In this document: positions 48,904 to 62,500 of the stretch, in pieces | Position numbering within the stretch: the first letter of the stretch is position 1 | Layout: every line of letters starts with the position of its first letter | DNA from: Ifrita kowaldi | Lineage: Eukaryota > Chordata > Aves > Passeriformes > Cinclosomatidae | Direction of reading: 5' to 3' | DNA length: 64,000 nucleotides | Assembly: GCA_013398055.1 (NCBI GenBank) | Contig: VZRS01010773.1 | Location: forward strand, 124,001-188,000 | Translations under genes and position numbers: made by a program | The notes under the pieces: model-generated | Database searches by the model: none | The model's input: the letters and a program-made list of their open reading frames with translations, nothing else | Told to the model about the DNA's origin: nothing

Positions 48904-51900
48904 ACTTTTTCCAACATCATAATTTAAGAATCATTAGGAAAAGTCATCAAATTACCTGTATATTTTAAATGAGCAAGCTTAACATGTCTGAAATTTTGCA
49001 CTAACTTTCCTGGTAGGTGACATTGTTTTTAATTTTAAACTATAGTGCTAGCCGTCTGGGGCCAATGAAAGCCTTTTATTTGACTTTAACACGTCTAGGA
49101 TGAGGCTTTGAAAGAGGAAAATAAGGTACATAACAGTTAAGTTAAAATTTCCCAGAGATACTCTGCAAATGTAAAAATGCATGAGAGAAAAATAAGGGAA
49201 GAAAATTGTTCCCTTATGGTAGTGAGAAAACCACTGACATTTGCATGCTTCCTTGTGCACTCTTTAATATTGCCATGACAGTTTCAGTATTCAGTTTCAT
49301 AAGGTTTTTGCTTTCATATAAGAATTTCAATGCCTTTATAAAAGAGTGTACTGGCCATTCTGTACTGAGAAGTAGCTCATCCATATAATTGGAAACTTCA
49401 AGCAGTTTTATTAAGGAATATGTTCTTACTGAAGAAGACCAATGCACTAGAGTTAAATCCAACTCCTAAGACTTAGGAAGCAAATTTTCCTTGGCTCTCT
49501 GCTGTCCCTTCAAGTGTAACTACATAGAACTTCCTATGCATACATAAAAGATGATCATGCTGAGATAAACTAAAGGTTTATCTGGCACAGCAACCTGTCT
49601 GTGAAGTGGCCAACAAAAAATGTTTAGGGAAAGACTATTCAAAAGTGGCAAATATGGATTCTCAGGTTCTGGGAGCTAGAGGTTTTAGAAGTGTATTTAA
49701 TCTCCTTTTTTTTCTCAGTTCTCTCTTCTAAAACCTTATATAAAAATTAACATTACTTTTCCTGTTATAAACTTCTTGCATGATAAAACAGTGATGCCCT
49801 GATGCATACAACCAGTCAATTTCAATACTAGTGTGCAGATATTACCATTTGGAAATATTCACGCAGGTGTTCGTGTGTGGAAACTTGGGCCAACTCCACA
49901 CAGGAAACCAGACGACCTAGAAGTGTATTCCTAAGTGACTGCTCATTTATAGACTCAGGTATACATGAAAAAGAGAAGATTTATTAGCAGTCTCATTATA
50001 TCCCTGTCATACAGAAACCAACTGAAATGGTGATGATACCTAGGGAACTGACAGAAACACTCATGGCTATTTTTTTTACTAAATATATGGGTGTTACTCC
50101 AATTATGTTAGTGAGAATTATGTGTGCATATTGAGAAGGAAATAAATAAGCCTGCAAAGTACTGAAAGTGCGCAGGTGTTCCTACTTTTATTTTTTTCTC
50201 ATTAAACTGCTCATTTGTAATTTCCTCATGTATTCATGTCCCCTAGAACTCTCAGCTGAACATTTTTTGCACACTAAATCCTCACAAACATTTATAAAAA
50301 CTTAATTCTCTGCTAAATAGTCTGTATCCCCTTAGTAAAAGAAAGAAAAAAAGAAATGTAAAGACAACAATGTGGAACAATTTAAAGAACAAATTATAGA
50401 TTTTAGTAATCTCAGTGTTAAAATCTGCAACATTTTATGGCAAAGTACCCTCTGTGTGTATAGACTATCTAATTTCTTTCCTCTGACAGAATAAGATCTA
50501 GAAACTGAAATGTGACTCTAGTCTGTTATTCATTTATTCAGAATATTTGATATTGCTCAGCCTTCATTTAAACCCTGAAATTTAGTCTCCATTTTTCAGA
50601 TTTTTTCTGCATGACATTTTTAGTGACCTGAACCTTCCAACCCCTCTGTGCAATGAAAACACATTCATACCGTCTCATATTCTTTCCTGTCATCTAGAGG
50701 AAATATGGAAGAGGGTCTATCCAGTTTATTTTAGAAAGACTGTGTCCTTCATAAATATAATCTTTTCCTGTTTATATCTAACCAAAATTCTGAAAAGATA
50801 ATTTTGTTAATTCAAAGATTTCCAAATAGTCTTACCAGTGGGAGGACATGACTTGTTTCAATGTGGTTTGCAGAAGAAATCTCTGCCTCTTGGTACCAGG
50901 TGCTAAGTATTGAGTCAAAGGACTCCACCCAGGGAGTTACTTCTGACCCATGGTTAGCTGCAAGGTCTGCTCCTATGCAGTGGTAGCATGGATGCAGCTG
51001 GCTCCCTGGAATCCAACAGTGTCAATGTGAGCAGACTGTTGAGCAAGAATGAAGGAGATTACTTGAACTAGGTGAGAGGATGGAGTTATGACCCTGTATG
51101 GTATACCCAGAAATGTGCTTGACTGCAAGAAGGGAGAATGAGATGTGCCAAGAAATGCCTGCTCTGCTCAGAATACAGACTTCCTGAGACTGCTCTATCA
51201 GGTACTATTGGTCTCACCTGCAACTTTGTCTGCCAGCAGTACCAGTTTATCTGAAATAAAGTAACAATTGTTCTAACCTGGCAAATGTGATATTGGCTTT
51301 TGTATCACTATCTCAGGCAGCAGATGTGCAGAAGCTTCTTGTCTTAATTTAAAAAAAACCTTCAAGGTCTCTCATCTTTCATTCAGGATTAGATAATTAT
51401 TTGATTTCCATATCACAGGCCTCTGACCTTCCAAATGTTGCATGCTGACTGAATTTTCAGACAAGTGTGCTGATAGTCAGTCCTTAGCAGTGAAAGCATA
51501 TTTTGCACTTCACACTTTTGCCCATATTTGAGTTAACAGGAAAAATGTCACATCATAAGTCTTAGGCATATGGCAGAATTCCCATCTCTTTCTGTTCAAA
51601 TCAAGCTAGAAAGTACTGCTTAAAAATATGATTTCTTACAAGCAGAAATTTTAATTTATTTGCATTCAAGGTGAGGCAGTTGATCACTTTAGACCTTTAA
51701 TTGTTAATTTAACAACATTTTAGTGGGACATAAGTTTTTAAATATAATTTTGGAGGGGTAAAATATTAATATTCATGTGAAAATCTTATTTATTCTTCTA
51801 TAAATTTGCTTAGTTCATGGCACTAATATTGCATTTAAAAAGAGGTAAAATCCGATATGATAATAAGATTAGATATAAAATATGTCTTAAAACAGAATCT

Positions 51901-53681
51901 CATACTAGGCTTACACATTCAAAGCATATACTGCATTTTTTCACATTTCTACTAAATTAATAAATATGTTAAATACTTTTACATGCAGGAAAGGCATTCT
52001 GTTGTATTGCTGTACTGTTTACTTAGAATTGTGTCCTCTGCAAACAGTTGAATAGGTAAGTGACAAAAATCCTTTTTCATGAAACATAATGCTACCATAG
52101 CACTGAATCTTAGAGTATCAGTATTAGATTTATAACTTAAGGAATGGAGAACAATTTGTATTGCTATTAATATAAAACACATCTTATTTTAGTGTAAGCA
52201 ACTAGTTCTTAGATAATTCTTACACACAACAATTGTCATCTACATTAGTATTCATTATATTCCATAATTTCAAAATTTATATAGTTTGTAATAAAATTTA
52301 CCTTGCTAATCTGTTCTGGGAAAAAATAAAGATTAGAAAAATTTTTAAAAATTGCAGAAAATACCTTTAACCTTGGCTGTTCATTTTCTATTAAAGGCAA
52401 CAATATCTTTATGCCATTTTGTTGTATTACTTTCACTGATAGGATGGTGAAATTAGAATATACTGAAGAATATTAGTGGACAATTGCAGCCAGAAAAGCA
52501 AAATAGACTGATGCTACAACAAAGTAATAAATTTACGATTTCAGCCTATGTCCTGATTTCAGTGACAGTTATATCCTTCCTCCATATTCCATATTTATAC
52601 AACCAAAAGATGGCAGTGCTTCATCAACAATTCCCACAAACTTTAAGTTTATCCTTAGGTCATCATTTACAATACAGGAAAGCTTTAAGAAAATGCACAG
52701 TTTTACAAGATATCCAGTCTCTCCCTCTAATCAAATTTCAAAGGGAATAAAAAGACTTCTAATTTATTTTTAAGGTGTTTTGGTTCTCTGACGTCTTACA
52801 AAGCTAACTTGATTAATATTCTCTGTCTCCCTTACCAAACAAGATTTTGTAGAATACTTAGCAAATATGAATAATTTAAATCAATTTCTCCTATTCTAAG
52901 ACCCTACAAATTTAGGTAATTCTGTATCTGGCAGTGACTCATCTTCATAGGTTTATAATCTTTCCTCAAACTCATGATGTTAAAACTGATGCCAAATCCC
53001 TAACTATTTTAAATAGAGATCAAAGACAATAGTTTAAAACTTTGTTTGGACCCAGCAATGTAATTTTAGGAGGTTTTTCTCTCTGTTTAAAACACAGGAG
53101 CCAATGTTTGGGGTTTTTTTTCACAAAAAACATATCTCATGTTAATGTTTCTGCCTATTCTTTTTCTATATCTATTTTCCTGGGAACATTTTTTTTCTTA
53201 CAAAAAGTTTTTCACAACAGCTTTGTATCAAATATTTTTGCAGCATCTATGCTAGTATTGCTCAGCATGTCTGTGTCATAAGCATAAAACAGATCTATAC
53301 TGTTTACCATGACCCTGCATTTGCTTTATTTTTATGCTGCTTCTGAGAGATGCATTCTATTTCATGTAAAACACCTACCTGTAAATAAGAAAATAATAAC
53401 ATACCAACTGATATACTTACAAATTAATGAAGAGCCATGTTAGAATTTATGACATTATTATCTTTTAATTAATTTATCAGAAAAGGATTATATCTACCCT
53501 TGTTCAGTAATGTTTCCTGATCTGACAGTTTGGCTAAAAAGTTAATTAAGCCCTGTATGCTTCACTTATCCTTTCTTAAAATAAGGATACAGATTCTAAT
53601 ATTTCATAAATAATTTTTGAATTATACTGATAAGTTATTTGTGAATATACACACATAGCCATAAATAGAAAGACATGAAAA
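48904..53681. other. AT-rich noncoding stretch
   Basis: No gene is recognised. A GC-richer patch at about 50,830-51,265 ends with GAAATAAAGT, which contains a polyadenylation signal. It is noted as a possible old LTR or noncoding exon. Confidence 0.65.
50830..51265. other. GC-richer patch ending in AATAAA, unclassified
   Basis: About 430 bp of more balanced base composition, without a long open frame, ending TTTATCTGAAATAAAGTAAC. An LTR relic or terminal noncoding exon would look like this. No second copy occurs in the window. Confidence 0.25.
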
Positions 53682-53786
53682 TCACAGGATCACAGAATCA
53701 CAGAATTTGGGTTGGGTTGGAAGAGACCTGAAAGGTCATCTAGTTCCAATCCCCCTGCCACGGGCGGAGACACCTGTCACTAGAAG
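53682..53786 (-). mobile_element. CR1 LINE 3' tail, short
   Basis: On the plus strand, TCACAGGATCACAGAATCAC leads into GGGTTGGAAGAGACCTGAAA, GGTCATCTAGTTCCAATCCC and CCTGCCACGGGCGGAGACAC. The octamer end is well kept, with three units. It is only about 105 bp long, severely 5'-truncated. Confidence 0.92.
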
Positions 53787-56700
53787 GAGCTACATATTAT
53801 CAACAGTGTTTTATATATTTCAACATCAGTAACATATTTGTTGTGCTCTCAAGTCTAAATTTTAGAAATGGAGTAATCTAGCCTGATATTTGTCATCTGT
53901 TAATATCCTTAGGAAAGATGTATAAACACGGAATTAATAGACTTCTTATTCTTTAAAGATGAGGGTGTTGGGTTTTCTGAAACTGATAGCCCAGAAATGC
54001 TCAATGAACTGAACATCAGAACATTGTGTACCTATTCCTTACTATAAATTCAATTTCTCGAATAGAAACATATCTCATTTTCTGCTAATGTGACTTTATG
54101 CACGAGGGGATATATGTAGTGTCTTGAGATATCTATAATGCAGTTTCCAAAAAGTACTAAAATAGTCCTTTTGAATAAAAATTAGTTTTCTGCCAGCTCA
54201 CCTGCAAGTTTCTGGCAACTCACTTGGTTGGCTATCACAGACAAGCAGCTTTTGGTTATGTTGATTGAATATCAGCATTTATATTTGCTCATCAGTCTAT
54301 ATTCACAGAAATGCCTATTTTGCATGATGCAAATCCCTGGGCTTTTTACCTCTTGAGCTTTTAACAGGTGTATGCACATATAATTTCATTTAAACAAAAC
54401 TTTATCTATTCAGAACAAATTAGCTTGTTCACAAGTAGAGCTTGTCACCAGACATTCTGCATTTTTCATATGAAAAGTTTTTTCCATCAGATGGTGATAA
54501 CCTGGGAAAAAAAATATTTCTATTGACAGTCATCTGAGGGGAAAAGCAATTTAAAAAAAGAGTAAGGATAGACTTGCAATCATGAGAAAGTGAAGGAGCA
54601 AAAATGCCTGTTTCTTTAAGAGCAGGTACTTAAAATGTTGCAGACTAATTGAAAAGTTATTTTTTATCCTGGTAAAATTTCAGTCCATGTTCTCCTTCAC
54701 CATATATCTGCTGTAGATAAGATGCAAACCAAGCTGCTCAAGTCTACTTTGGTGTCTTAAAGTATCTTTTAACAATGCTTCCCACCTGAAAGAGCCTTAT
54801 AATTTTAGATAGAATTTGGAACCTAACACTATGGAAATAAAAGTCTTCGTGATTAAAAGACATAATTTTGCAGTTTCTGCTGGCAGCAGATTCCTCCTAC
54901 ACTAATTATTTTACCTCCTAACCTGTACATGATCTATGACATTTTTTCCCTGAGCAGGTTCTTTCTTAAGATAGCAATATTCGGTAACTCTCAAGTCTTC
55001 TTATCCTGAATTAGATGAATGCCAAAAAAGTCTAGATATCTGCAAGCCCAAAGTTTGCAATCAAAATTACTTTCTTCCTAATCTTAACAAAGTGTGTCCT
55101 TTGGCTGTTTTGGATGTCACTTGGATAATGTCAGCATTTAGACACAACTGGAACACAAATTTAGCCTACATAATAAAACATTACAAAGCATAGTAAGAAA
55201 CTTTACATTGAGGTGAAAATTACTATTTATGAGCTAAGGACTAGGTTTGTGTTAAACGTAGCACAACAAGCATCTAACGATGTACCATATGGTAAGGGTT
55301 TGCATTTTTATTTTATATTTATACAGGAATGCAAGGATAGCTTCAGAGAAAAATGATACATATCTCATCTCCTTGATACTGTTTATGTGTACAAATCAGC
55401 TCTTGTTCAAATTCCCACTGTCTCACACTTCAGCATGTCATACTGTACTTTATTTTGGTAAATGTAAACTCTTGGGATATTTTCTTGTAAAATACCCTTT
55501 TTCTTGGTCTCTGCCTTCACCAGGTCCTCTTTTCCCATGTTTTTTGTTCTGTTAGACCAAACACAATTGATTACCTTGCGTTACCCTGGCTTCATGACTT
55601 ATCCTATTACGCCTTTTCACTCATCAGTACTACTTTCAGTATGCCCCTTGTGGCAATCTCTGTTGCAGAGGCTGAATTTTCTGTCAAGCATCTCCATGCT
55701 TTGGCTCACACATGACAATGGTAAACTGACACATTGTAAATAAAAATAGCACAAGTGAAAGTTAATAAGAGTAATAACATTTATTTATGTCCTTTCACTT
55801 GTTGTGAAAGATACTGTTAAAAAGTTACGTGCAATAAGCTATCATCAGTGCACAGGAGGTTTTGCTGTACTCCATGGGATCAGGGTAAATAGTTTTTCAT
55901 AAGATGTAAAAATGTTTTATTTACTTGAACAATAATTTTCAGAGTTATTACACAATGCCTAGTGGAAAAATCTAGGCTATGTAAACACAAATGTGTAGTC
56001 TACATACAGGGAACCAGAGCTCAGAAGTATCCAGGCTAATACTGTGCAAAGCCAATTTGACATGGTAGAGTTTGTGAGCTTGGGACGTTTGTGCCTAAAC
56101 CATTTCTGGACTTCAGTTGATTCTAGAGAAAATATATCTGCTTTAACACAATGCTAAAAATGGCTTACTGCTTTCAACCTAGGTTCATTGTGTTTAGCCT
56201 TCTACATCATGACATGGGTATCTCTCCAAATTCCTGTGAATAGGTAACAAACTACTGATTCTATATTGACCCTCTGGTTTTAGTGCACTGTAGTAACACA
56301 ATTATTTTCCACTTTTAATTTTTGTTTCTTATTTAAGATTTTAAGAGTGGCAGATCATATATGGGCCCTTTAAAATTTTTGTACTTGTTTCCTTGTTCAG
56401 GGAAATAGATTTTAATATTGACTGCAAACTTCATAAGTAAATGAAGATGTAAGTCAATATTCCTAAGAATTACTGAATTGCTATGGAAACAAACCTCATC
56501 AGAACACTGTAAATAAAGGAGAGCTAAGCATGGTAAATCCAGCCTAAAGACATCAAACCATGTCTTTTTTGTGCTTGCATCTTGGTAATGTGGCAGTGGA
56601 GAATCTAAATCAGCTGACTTAAAGCATCTTGGAATAACCACAAGTATGTCCTACCAAAATGCACTATCTGTCCACTGCATCACTTACTGCCCTCCCTCAA

Positions 56701-57757
56701 GATGAGAAGTTATCACTATGAGATTTAGTTGCTTTTGTTATTTAGTCTTACTTTTTAATCTCTTCCTTTTCTTTTTTTCCTACTCTGCACAAATCAGCAT
56801 TGATACTCCAACTGTGAGAATAATCCTACCTACCGTATAATGTTATGATTATAGTCTGTGTTCTCTTAACTATCAATCAGCTTATCAAGAACATTATAAG
56901 CATTAGAGATGTTTAATATATTTTTTGAGTCTTTCAACTTTCCTGTTATATGTATTTTTGAGAAGATGAGAAATTCTTGTCTGAGAACCAGAATAGAAAT
57001 ATTTTGAAATATCTCATTTTGAAAAAAATTTAAAATCAAGGAAGATAAAATAGGTATAGCTATACTACTAAGCTTAGAAGCAAATTTTAATTGAGGATCC
57101 TTTTCAATATATATTCAGTTTTAATTAATTGAATATTTTGAATTCCATATTGCTACAAAATTTTCTCATTCTTAGATTAGTCCTTTCTAGGACAAAAAGA
57201 AAAAAAAGTATTGAATGTTGATATGCTTGGCATCTGGTTTGCTTTGAGATTCATTGCAAGTTGTTTTCATTCACCTGTGTCAGTGACTGAGCTGAATGAA
57301 AGTGACTTTACTAAGAGATTACCAGTATAATCTCTATGAAAAGTTACCCATTCTCACTCACACACTGGAATTTAAATCTTTCATTCCATTTAATTGTACT
57401 TGAGCTTTCAGATAGGTTATTATTGTTAAAATACTTTAAAACCATGACCCAGTTGCTAAGGGATATTCTGGAAATAGGGAGAAATAAAACCATTCTCTTT
57501 ATTGGCCCTTACTTTAAGAAATAGCCACACTAAGCAAAGCCCAGGTACTGGTAATATCTTTAGTAAACATATCTCTTGTCCAATTACACATACTATTTCA
57601 AGAGGAAACCTATAACTTTCAAGCAAGCTAAAGCACTTTCATATGACATAACTTTTAGGATGACTGTCCACAGATAGCAGAGGTCAGATTCTTTCCTGAA
57701 GATAGTATTTTAAATCAATAGAGTTATACCAGTAAATGCATAATGTGTATGATTAAG
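53787..57757. other. AT-rich noncoding stretch
   Basis: No gene is recognised. Frames of 91 and 79 codons at 55,280-55,743 overlap in different registers, and a 102-codon antisense frame lies at 56,333-56,641. None shows a domain or a convincing exon structure. Confidence 0.65.
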
Positions 57758-57878
57758 TCATAGAATCACAGAATATTCTGAGTTGGAAGGGACCCACAAG
57801 GATCATGGACTCCAACTTCTGAGTGGCCTGTGCAGGGATTGAACCTGGGCTAAGATGTTCTAATCAACTGAGCTAATC
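57758..57878 (-). mobile_element. tRNA-derived SINE with CR1 tail (TguSINE1-like)
   Basis: Read on the minus strand, the element begins with TTAGCTCAGTTGATTAGA, the D-arm of a tRNA including the polymerase III A box. It continues with AGGTTCAATCCC, a B box, and ends with a CR1 tail (GGGTCCCTTCCAACTC ... ATTCTGTGATTCTATGA). A tRNA-Ile-like head fused to a CR1 3' end is the known design of TguSINE1 of zebra finch. SINEs of this kind lack protein and are copied by CR1 reverse transcriptase, which recognises the shared tail. Between the A and B boxes only about 14 bases remain, so the anticodon arm has been largely deleted. It is not a functional tRNA gene. Confidence 0.82.
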
Positions 57879-59258
57879 TCAAGTCCTTATTTTATTTTAA
57901 TACTGTTAAATACATTATTAAATAAATTACATAAATGTTCTCCTGAAAATGAGCCTTTTAAATATTGTAGCTATAAGCAATATCAGGAACCAATTAAGTT
58001 GTGATTCATTAGTGTTATCTTAAGATGGTTCATATCAACAGAAAGTACATTATTACATCCAGGAACACGAAAAATTACACATGCACAGTTAAATACCTCT
58101 TTCATGTACCTTTACTTATTGGTGCAGTCTTTTATAAACACTCATTTTAGAACCTATTCCAATCTACAGCATATGTATTGTCACTATTGCAGCATTAGTG
58201 ATGCAGATCCTGAGGTGGATTTTTCACAGATTTGGGGAATTTTTGGCTGCCTACTTTCTGTTCACTTAAGGACATACACTTTTAAAAAAAATCCAATAGT
58301 GAACTTCTATCCATGAATTAAAGGTAAATAAAAGTAAGTGTGATACAAATTAGATCACCATACGAAGATTTGCTACTCTAAGCCTTTAGGGTCAGAGTGT
58401 GTTGTTTTGTTGGGTGTTTTTTGTTACAGTGAGGGTTTCTATTAAAAACTATCAACTCCACTAAATATATACTACTTAGTAGGTTTTTGAAATTAAGATT
58501 TAAATATAGATTCACAGAGCATGTGAAAAAGTATGAGTCAGCTCTTAAATTTCTGTAAATCATTTTTCTCCTATTTAGTTAACTTAAGATCTGATTTTAA
58601 AAATGCAACATGGAAATATGGCTCATTCTAGGCATGACCAGAAATTTTCTTTTCATAAAGAATTTGTGCTCTTTTCATTTTGTCAGATGGCTGTACTGAA
58701 GAGAAATGGTATAAGGCATAGTGACATCTGGGAAATTCTAAGTAGCCAGGGATTTACTGATCTTCTTTTAAGTGTACTGAAAAATGTGGAAAAGGGAAAC
58801 GAAAATGAAGAATAGCATTTTTATGCACATCCAGCTCTGCCTCTCTAGATAGAAGTGTGAAGTGAGGATTGCTTAAATGGGATGGAAGAAGGTGATGAAA
58901 AGCAGCATGAAATCTATCCACCATGTGACCAAGGCAAAACACATTATAGAGCTAAAATAGAAAGGCTTAAACAGTAAATATTTACCAAAACATAAAAAGA
59001 ATTTGCCAAAAATCTTGGTAGGTCAAAAAAAGAGCCACTGAGACATATTAAAATTTACTATATTTTCATTGATACATCATCTGTGTTGCCTATCTCCAAA
59101 CACTCAATGTTTTTAAGGAAAAGACTAGTGAGTCTTGTTTAACCTCACAGGTTCCTTTCTGTTTCTCGTCATCGATATGTTAACTTTTTTCTGTTCTGTT
59201 TTCCCCTGTAATTTCCCAATTCAGTTTGAAATTTTATCCTTCTGGATGAGTGAATCTT
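57879..59258. other. AT-rich noncoding stretch
   Basis: No gene is supported. At 58,687 an ATG follows a pyrimidine tract and CAG (CTTTTCATTTTGTCAG), opening a 42-codon frame to a TAG at 58,813-58,815. This resembles a terminal exon only superficially and is discussed as a weak candidate. Confidence 0.6.
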
Positions 59259-59346
59259 AAACAAAACAAACAACAAAAAAAAAAAACCCCAAAACAAAAT
59301 GACAAAAAACCCAAAAAAAACCCCCAAAACAAAAAAAATGAAACAA
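59259..59346. repeat. A/C-only low-complexity tract
   Basis: About 85 bp made almost entirely of A and C, with runs such as AAAAAAAACCCCC. It could be the remnant of a simple repeat. It has no link to a retrotransposed gene. Confidence 0.85.
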
Positions 59347-59419
59347 GCTTAATTTCTCTTATCCAATTCAAAAAAGCAGAGCTAAGCTTTGCTGAGAGTT
59401 AATTTAGCAAGATCTAAAT

Positions 59420-59530
59420 TGTAGTTCAGCAGGATGGCTCCCTGGGGACAGTGGGGCTATGAGCGTGGGGATTCCTCCAGGCTGGCAGCCAGGGCTGGTC
59501 CCACACCCCTGCAGGAAGGAATATACATGT
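59420..59530. other. Small GC-rich island, unclassified
   Basis: About 110 bp of high GC (for example CAGGCTGGCAGCCAGGGCTG) with sharp borders to AT-rich DNA. It may be a fragment of a mobile element. There is no open frame of note. Confidence 0.35.
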
Positions 59531-62500
59531 ACCTAAATACACACCAAAAAAAGCAATCACACTGAAAGTTACTTTTTCAATTTCTTAATAAAGGTGACAA
59601 CTCAGAATATAAAAACTGCCTATGTACAATGAGATATTGTAATGTTTAGTAAAAATATTCTCAAAACTTCATTGGAACAGTTGTTATCTTTGCTTCAGGG
59701 AGCTAGTACATCTTTATTTGGGTAGATAGATGAAGGGAAATCTCTAAACAATGTCTTTTGCATTTCTGTGTTCTTGCTGTCAGTAAAAGTACAAGTAAAT
59801 GAACTTCTACTAATATAAGGAACAGCAGACACTTCTGGTTGAGTGGCACAACTGGATAAAGGCATCTTCTATCAAAAGTGCACAGCTCTTCTATTGCGAA
59901 TTGTGTGTTACCTTAATGAAGCTGTTAACTAGATAAATTCTTTAGGAAAAGCATGTTTACAGATTAAAAGGATGGGTATTTGCATACAAATCTGCTGAAT
60001 ATTTTTGTCCATTTTTGAGACATTTTACAAAAACTTCTGGTGAAAACAAGGAAGATAGCAAAAGAGATAAGAATATCTTTCAGATATCTTCAGATTATTT
60101 AACACCATTGAAAATCAAAATTCAGCGCCCTTATCTTTACTTGCCATATGGGTAGAATACCTTCAGCTGCATGGACTCGGGAGAAACACATCACACAAAC
60201 AGGTGAAGTGATGGTGACTGGGCATTTGTGACATTGGAAACAGTGCAATGCAAATGTGAGCAAGCTACTTCAGCCACTCATCATAAGGGCCCTAACAATT
60301 AGTAAATTTACATCAGTAATTGCATCAGTAATTTTCGTTCTACAGTGAAAAAATATATTATACCAATTAAATACATAAAATTTTCTGACACTAGAGATAA
60401 TCATCATTAACCTTTTTTTTATTCTTGCTAATTTCTTACGCAACATAAAAATCAAAATTTCTCTCAGTGAAATATTTTATAGTCAATTTTGTATTAAGGT
60501 ACTATATATGACATAGCCATCACTGATTTCTTAGACATAAATCACCATGTAGAAGACTGTCATGCTGTTTCAATTGTTTTTAAAAAGATATCTTGTAATA
60601 AGAAATTTTAACTTTCACAGTCACAATATCTTAATAATAATAATTTCAAGTGCCTTGTATAAAAGTTTTGAAGGCTGAAAAATAACTTCTAAATATAGTG
60701 TTCCATCTGTTGGTCTCTTTTGTTCAGAAAAGTGTTGGTTCTGTTTTCAAGATGCTAGTCAGTTACAGAAATATTATGTTTCTTCTTTACGAAATAATCC
60801 AGACAAAGTATTTCCCTTGTTAGAGGAGCCTGAAATCTAAGAAATTGTTCACACGAGAATTATCCCTTGAACTTAATGAAGTATTCAAAGCAGGAGTGGA
60901 TGGTGGGGTGGAGATGGAAAAGGTGTTGCTCTACTCTATAATTTAGTGATTTGAAACCAGAGCATAAAGATAAATTTTACTTAATTTTCTCTCTTGAATA
61001 TTTACTTTTAATTACAAATCCAAGCTGAACCCAAAACTCTGAAAATGTTTAATCAGATTTTAGGAGTGAACATCTAACTCATGTTCTGACTATAAATGTT
61101 ATTTTTATTAAAGTTCTCAACCCTGTCTTGAACACAGGAGTCTGTAGAAGCCAGCTATTTTTATGTAAACCTGCTGGTGACAAAGTAGTGTTTAATAAAG
61201 ATGTCACAGCATCAGTCAATGTAATAATCTGGAGTACAGTACTTCATATTATGATTTTTTAATTCACAATGATGCAAAATTATTTCATTTCTATTTGAGG
61301 AGTTTACTGTGTGGAGTTCCTAAGTGGCAAAAGGCATTTAAATCTCAAAATGAGGATTTTGTCTCAGCACACTGTATCAATCAACACGGGTATGCTTGTA
61401 TTAGCATTTTCTGTGTCTCACAAATGGTTCTGCATTCTGGTCTAGAGGTGAGGTGCCTAGACGCTATGCATTTCAATATTTGATTTACATATGCCAAAGT
61501 CCTTTGGATAAAACATTGTCTTCCTTGTAAAGCACACAGATCTATAGCTAAGAGCAGTAAAAAATATGTGCAGGAAAAAATGTAGTGTGTTATTATTTAC
61601 ATGTTTCTTCTTCAAATATTCTATTTATGTGTACTTGTGCCAACCTTTATTGGACATTTAAATGTTCAAATAGTGTAAACAAACTACTTAAATGTTCAAA
61701 TTTTTAACAAATTATATGCAATATGATAAACAATAATCACATGCCTTTGATATCTTGATATATAGGCATTGATATATAGGCAGAGAGATTTTCTAATTAT
61801 TGGTTTTCTAATATTTTAGTAAGTGTATCATGAAAGCTTATTTTAAGGGTTCCATTTAAATAATAAACTTTTCTTACGGTACTTTTGGGGCAGTGAAGAA
61901 AACAGGAGAGGAGAGGAAAAGTCTTGAAAAATGGTAAAACAAATATGTAGAGTTAACTTTCAGGGCAGAATTTTACTACCTGTACCTATCTCAAATTTTT
62001 TTCAAAGTTTTACAGTTTTTAAAGCATGGGTTTTGAATGAGAGATGTTTTTGCAGCCAATAACACAGTAATAGTAACTAACAGGAATTATAATTTATCTA
62101 GGTGCATGTGTGCCTGTGTGATCATAACTCATAATTATAATTTTTTCACATTTTTTGCCTTATTGAGTTATACCTTGGTTTTAAGTACCCACAAGCACAT
62201 TGTCTAGAAGCTTCTTGTATGACCAGAGTGGTTTTTTATGATTCTTTTGTGGGATTTAGTATTTTTTAGTGATATTAAAAAATACTGTAGAACTTAAAAC
62301 AAAAATAACCAAAATACTTTTTTCTCCTTTGTGCTGTAGTTTACCTCTTCTTGGTTTTCTTTTTGCTACTTCATTGAAAAACTCTAACACATGCTTGACT
62401 GACAGTCTTATAAACTGGAAGTCCATCCTGTCATCTTTGATGAGAAAGGATGATCTGGAAGTGGTCCTGGATATCAGTGAAGTCTACAAATCCGTGATAG

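Noticed and set aside
57830..57878. Possible tRNA gene on the minus strand
   Set aside because: The anticodon arm is largely missing and a CR1 tail follows; it is a SINE head.
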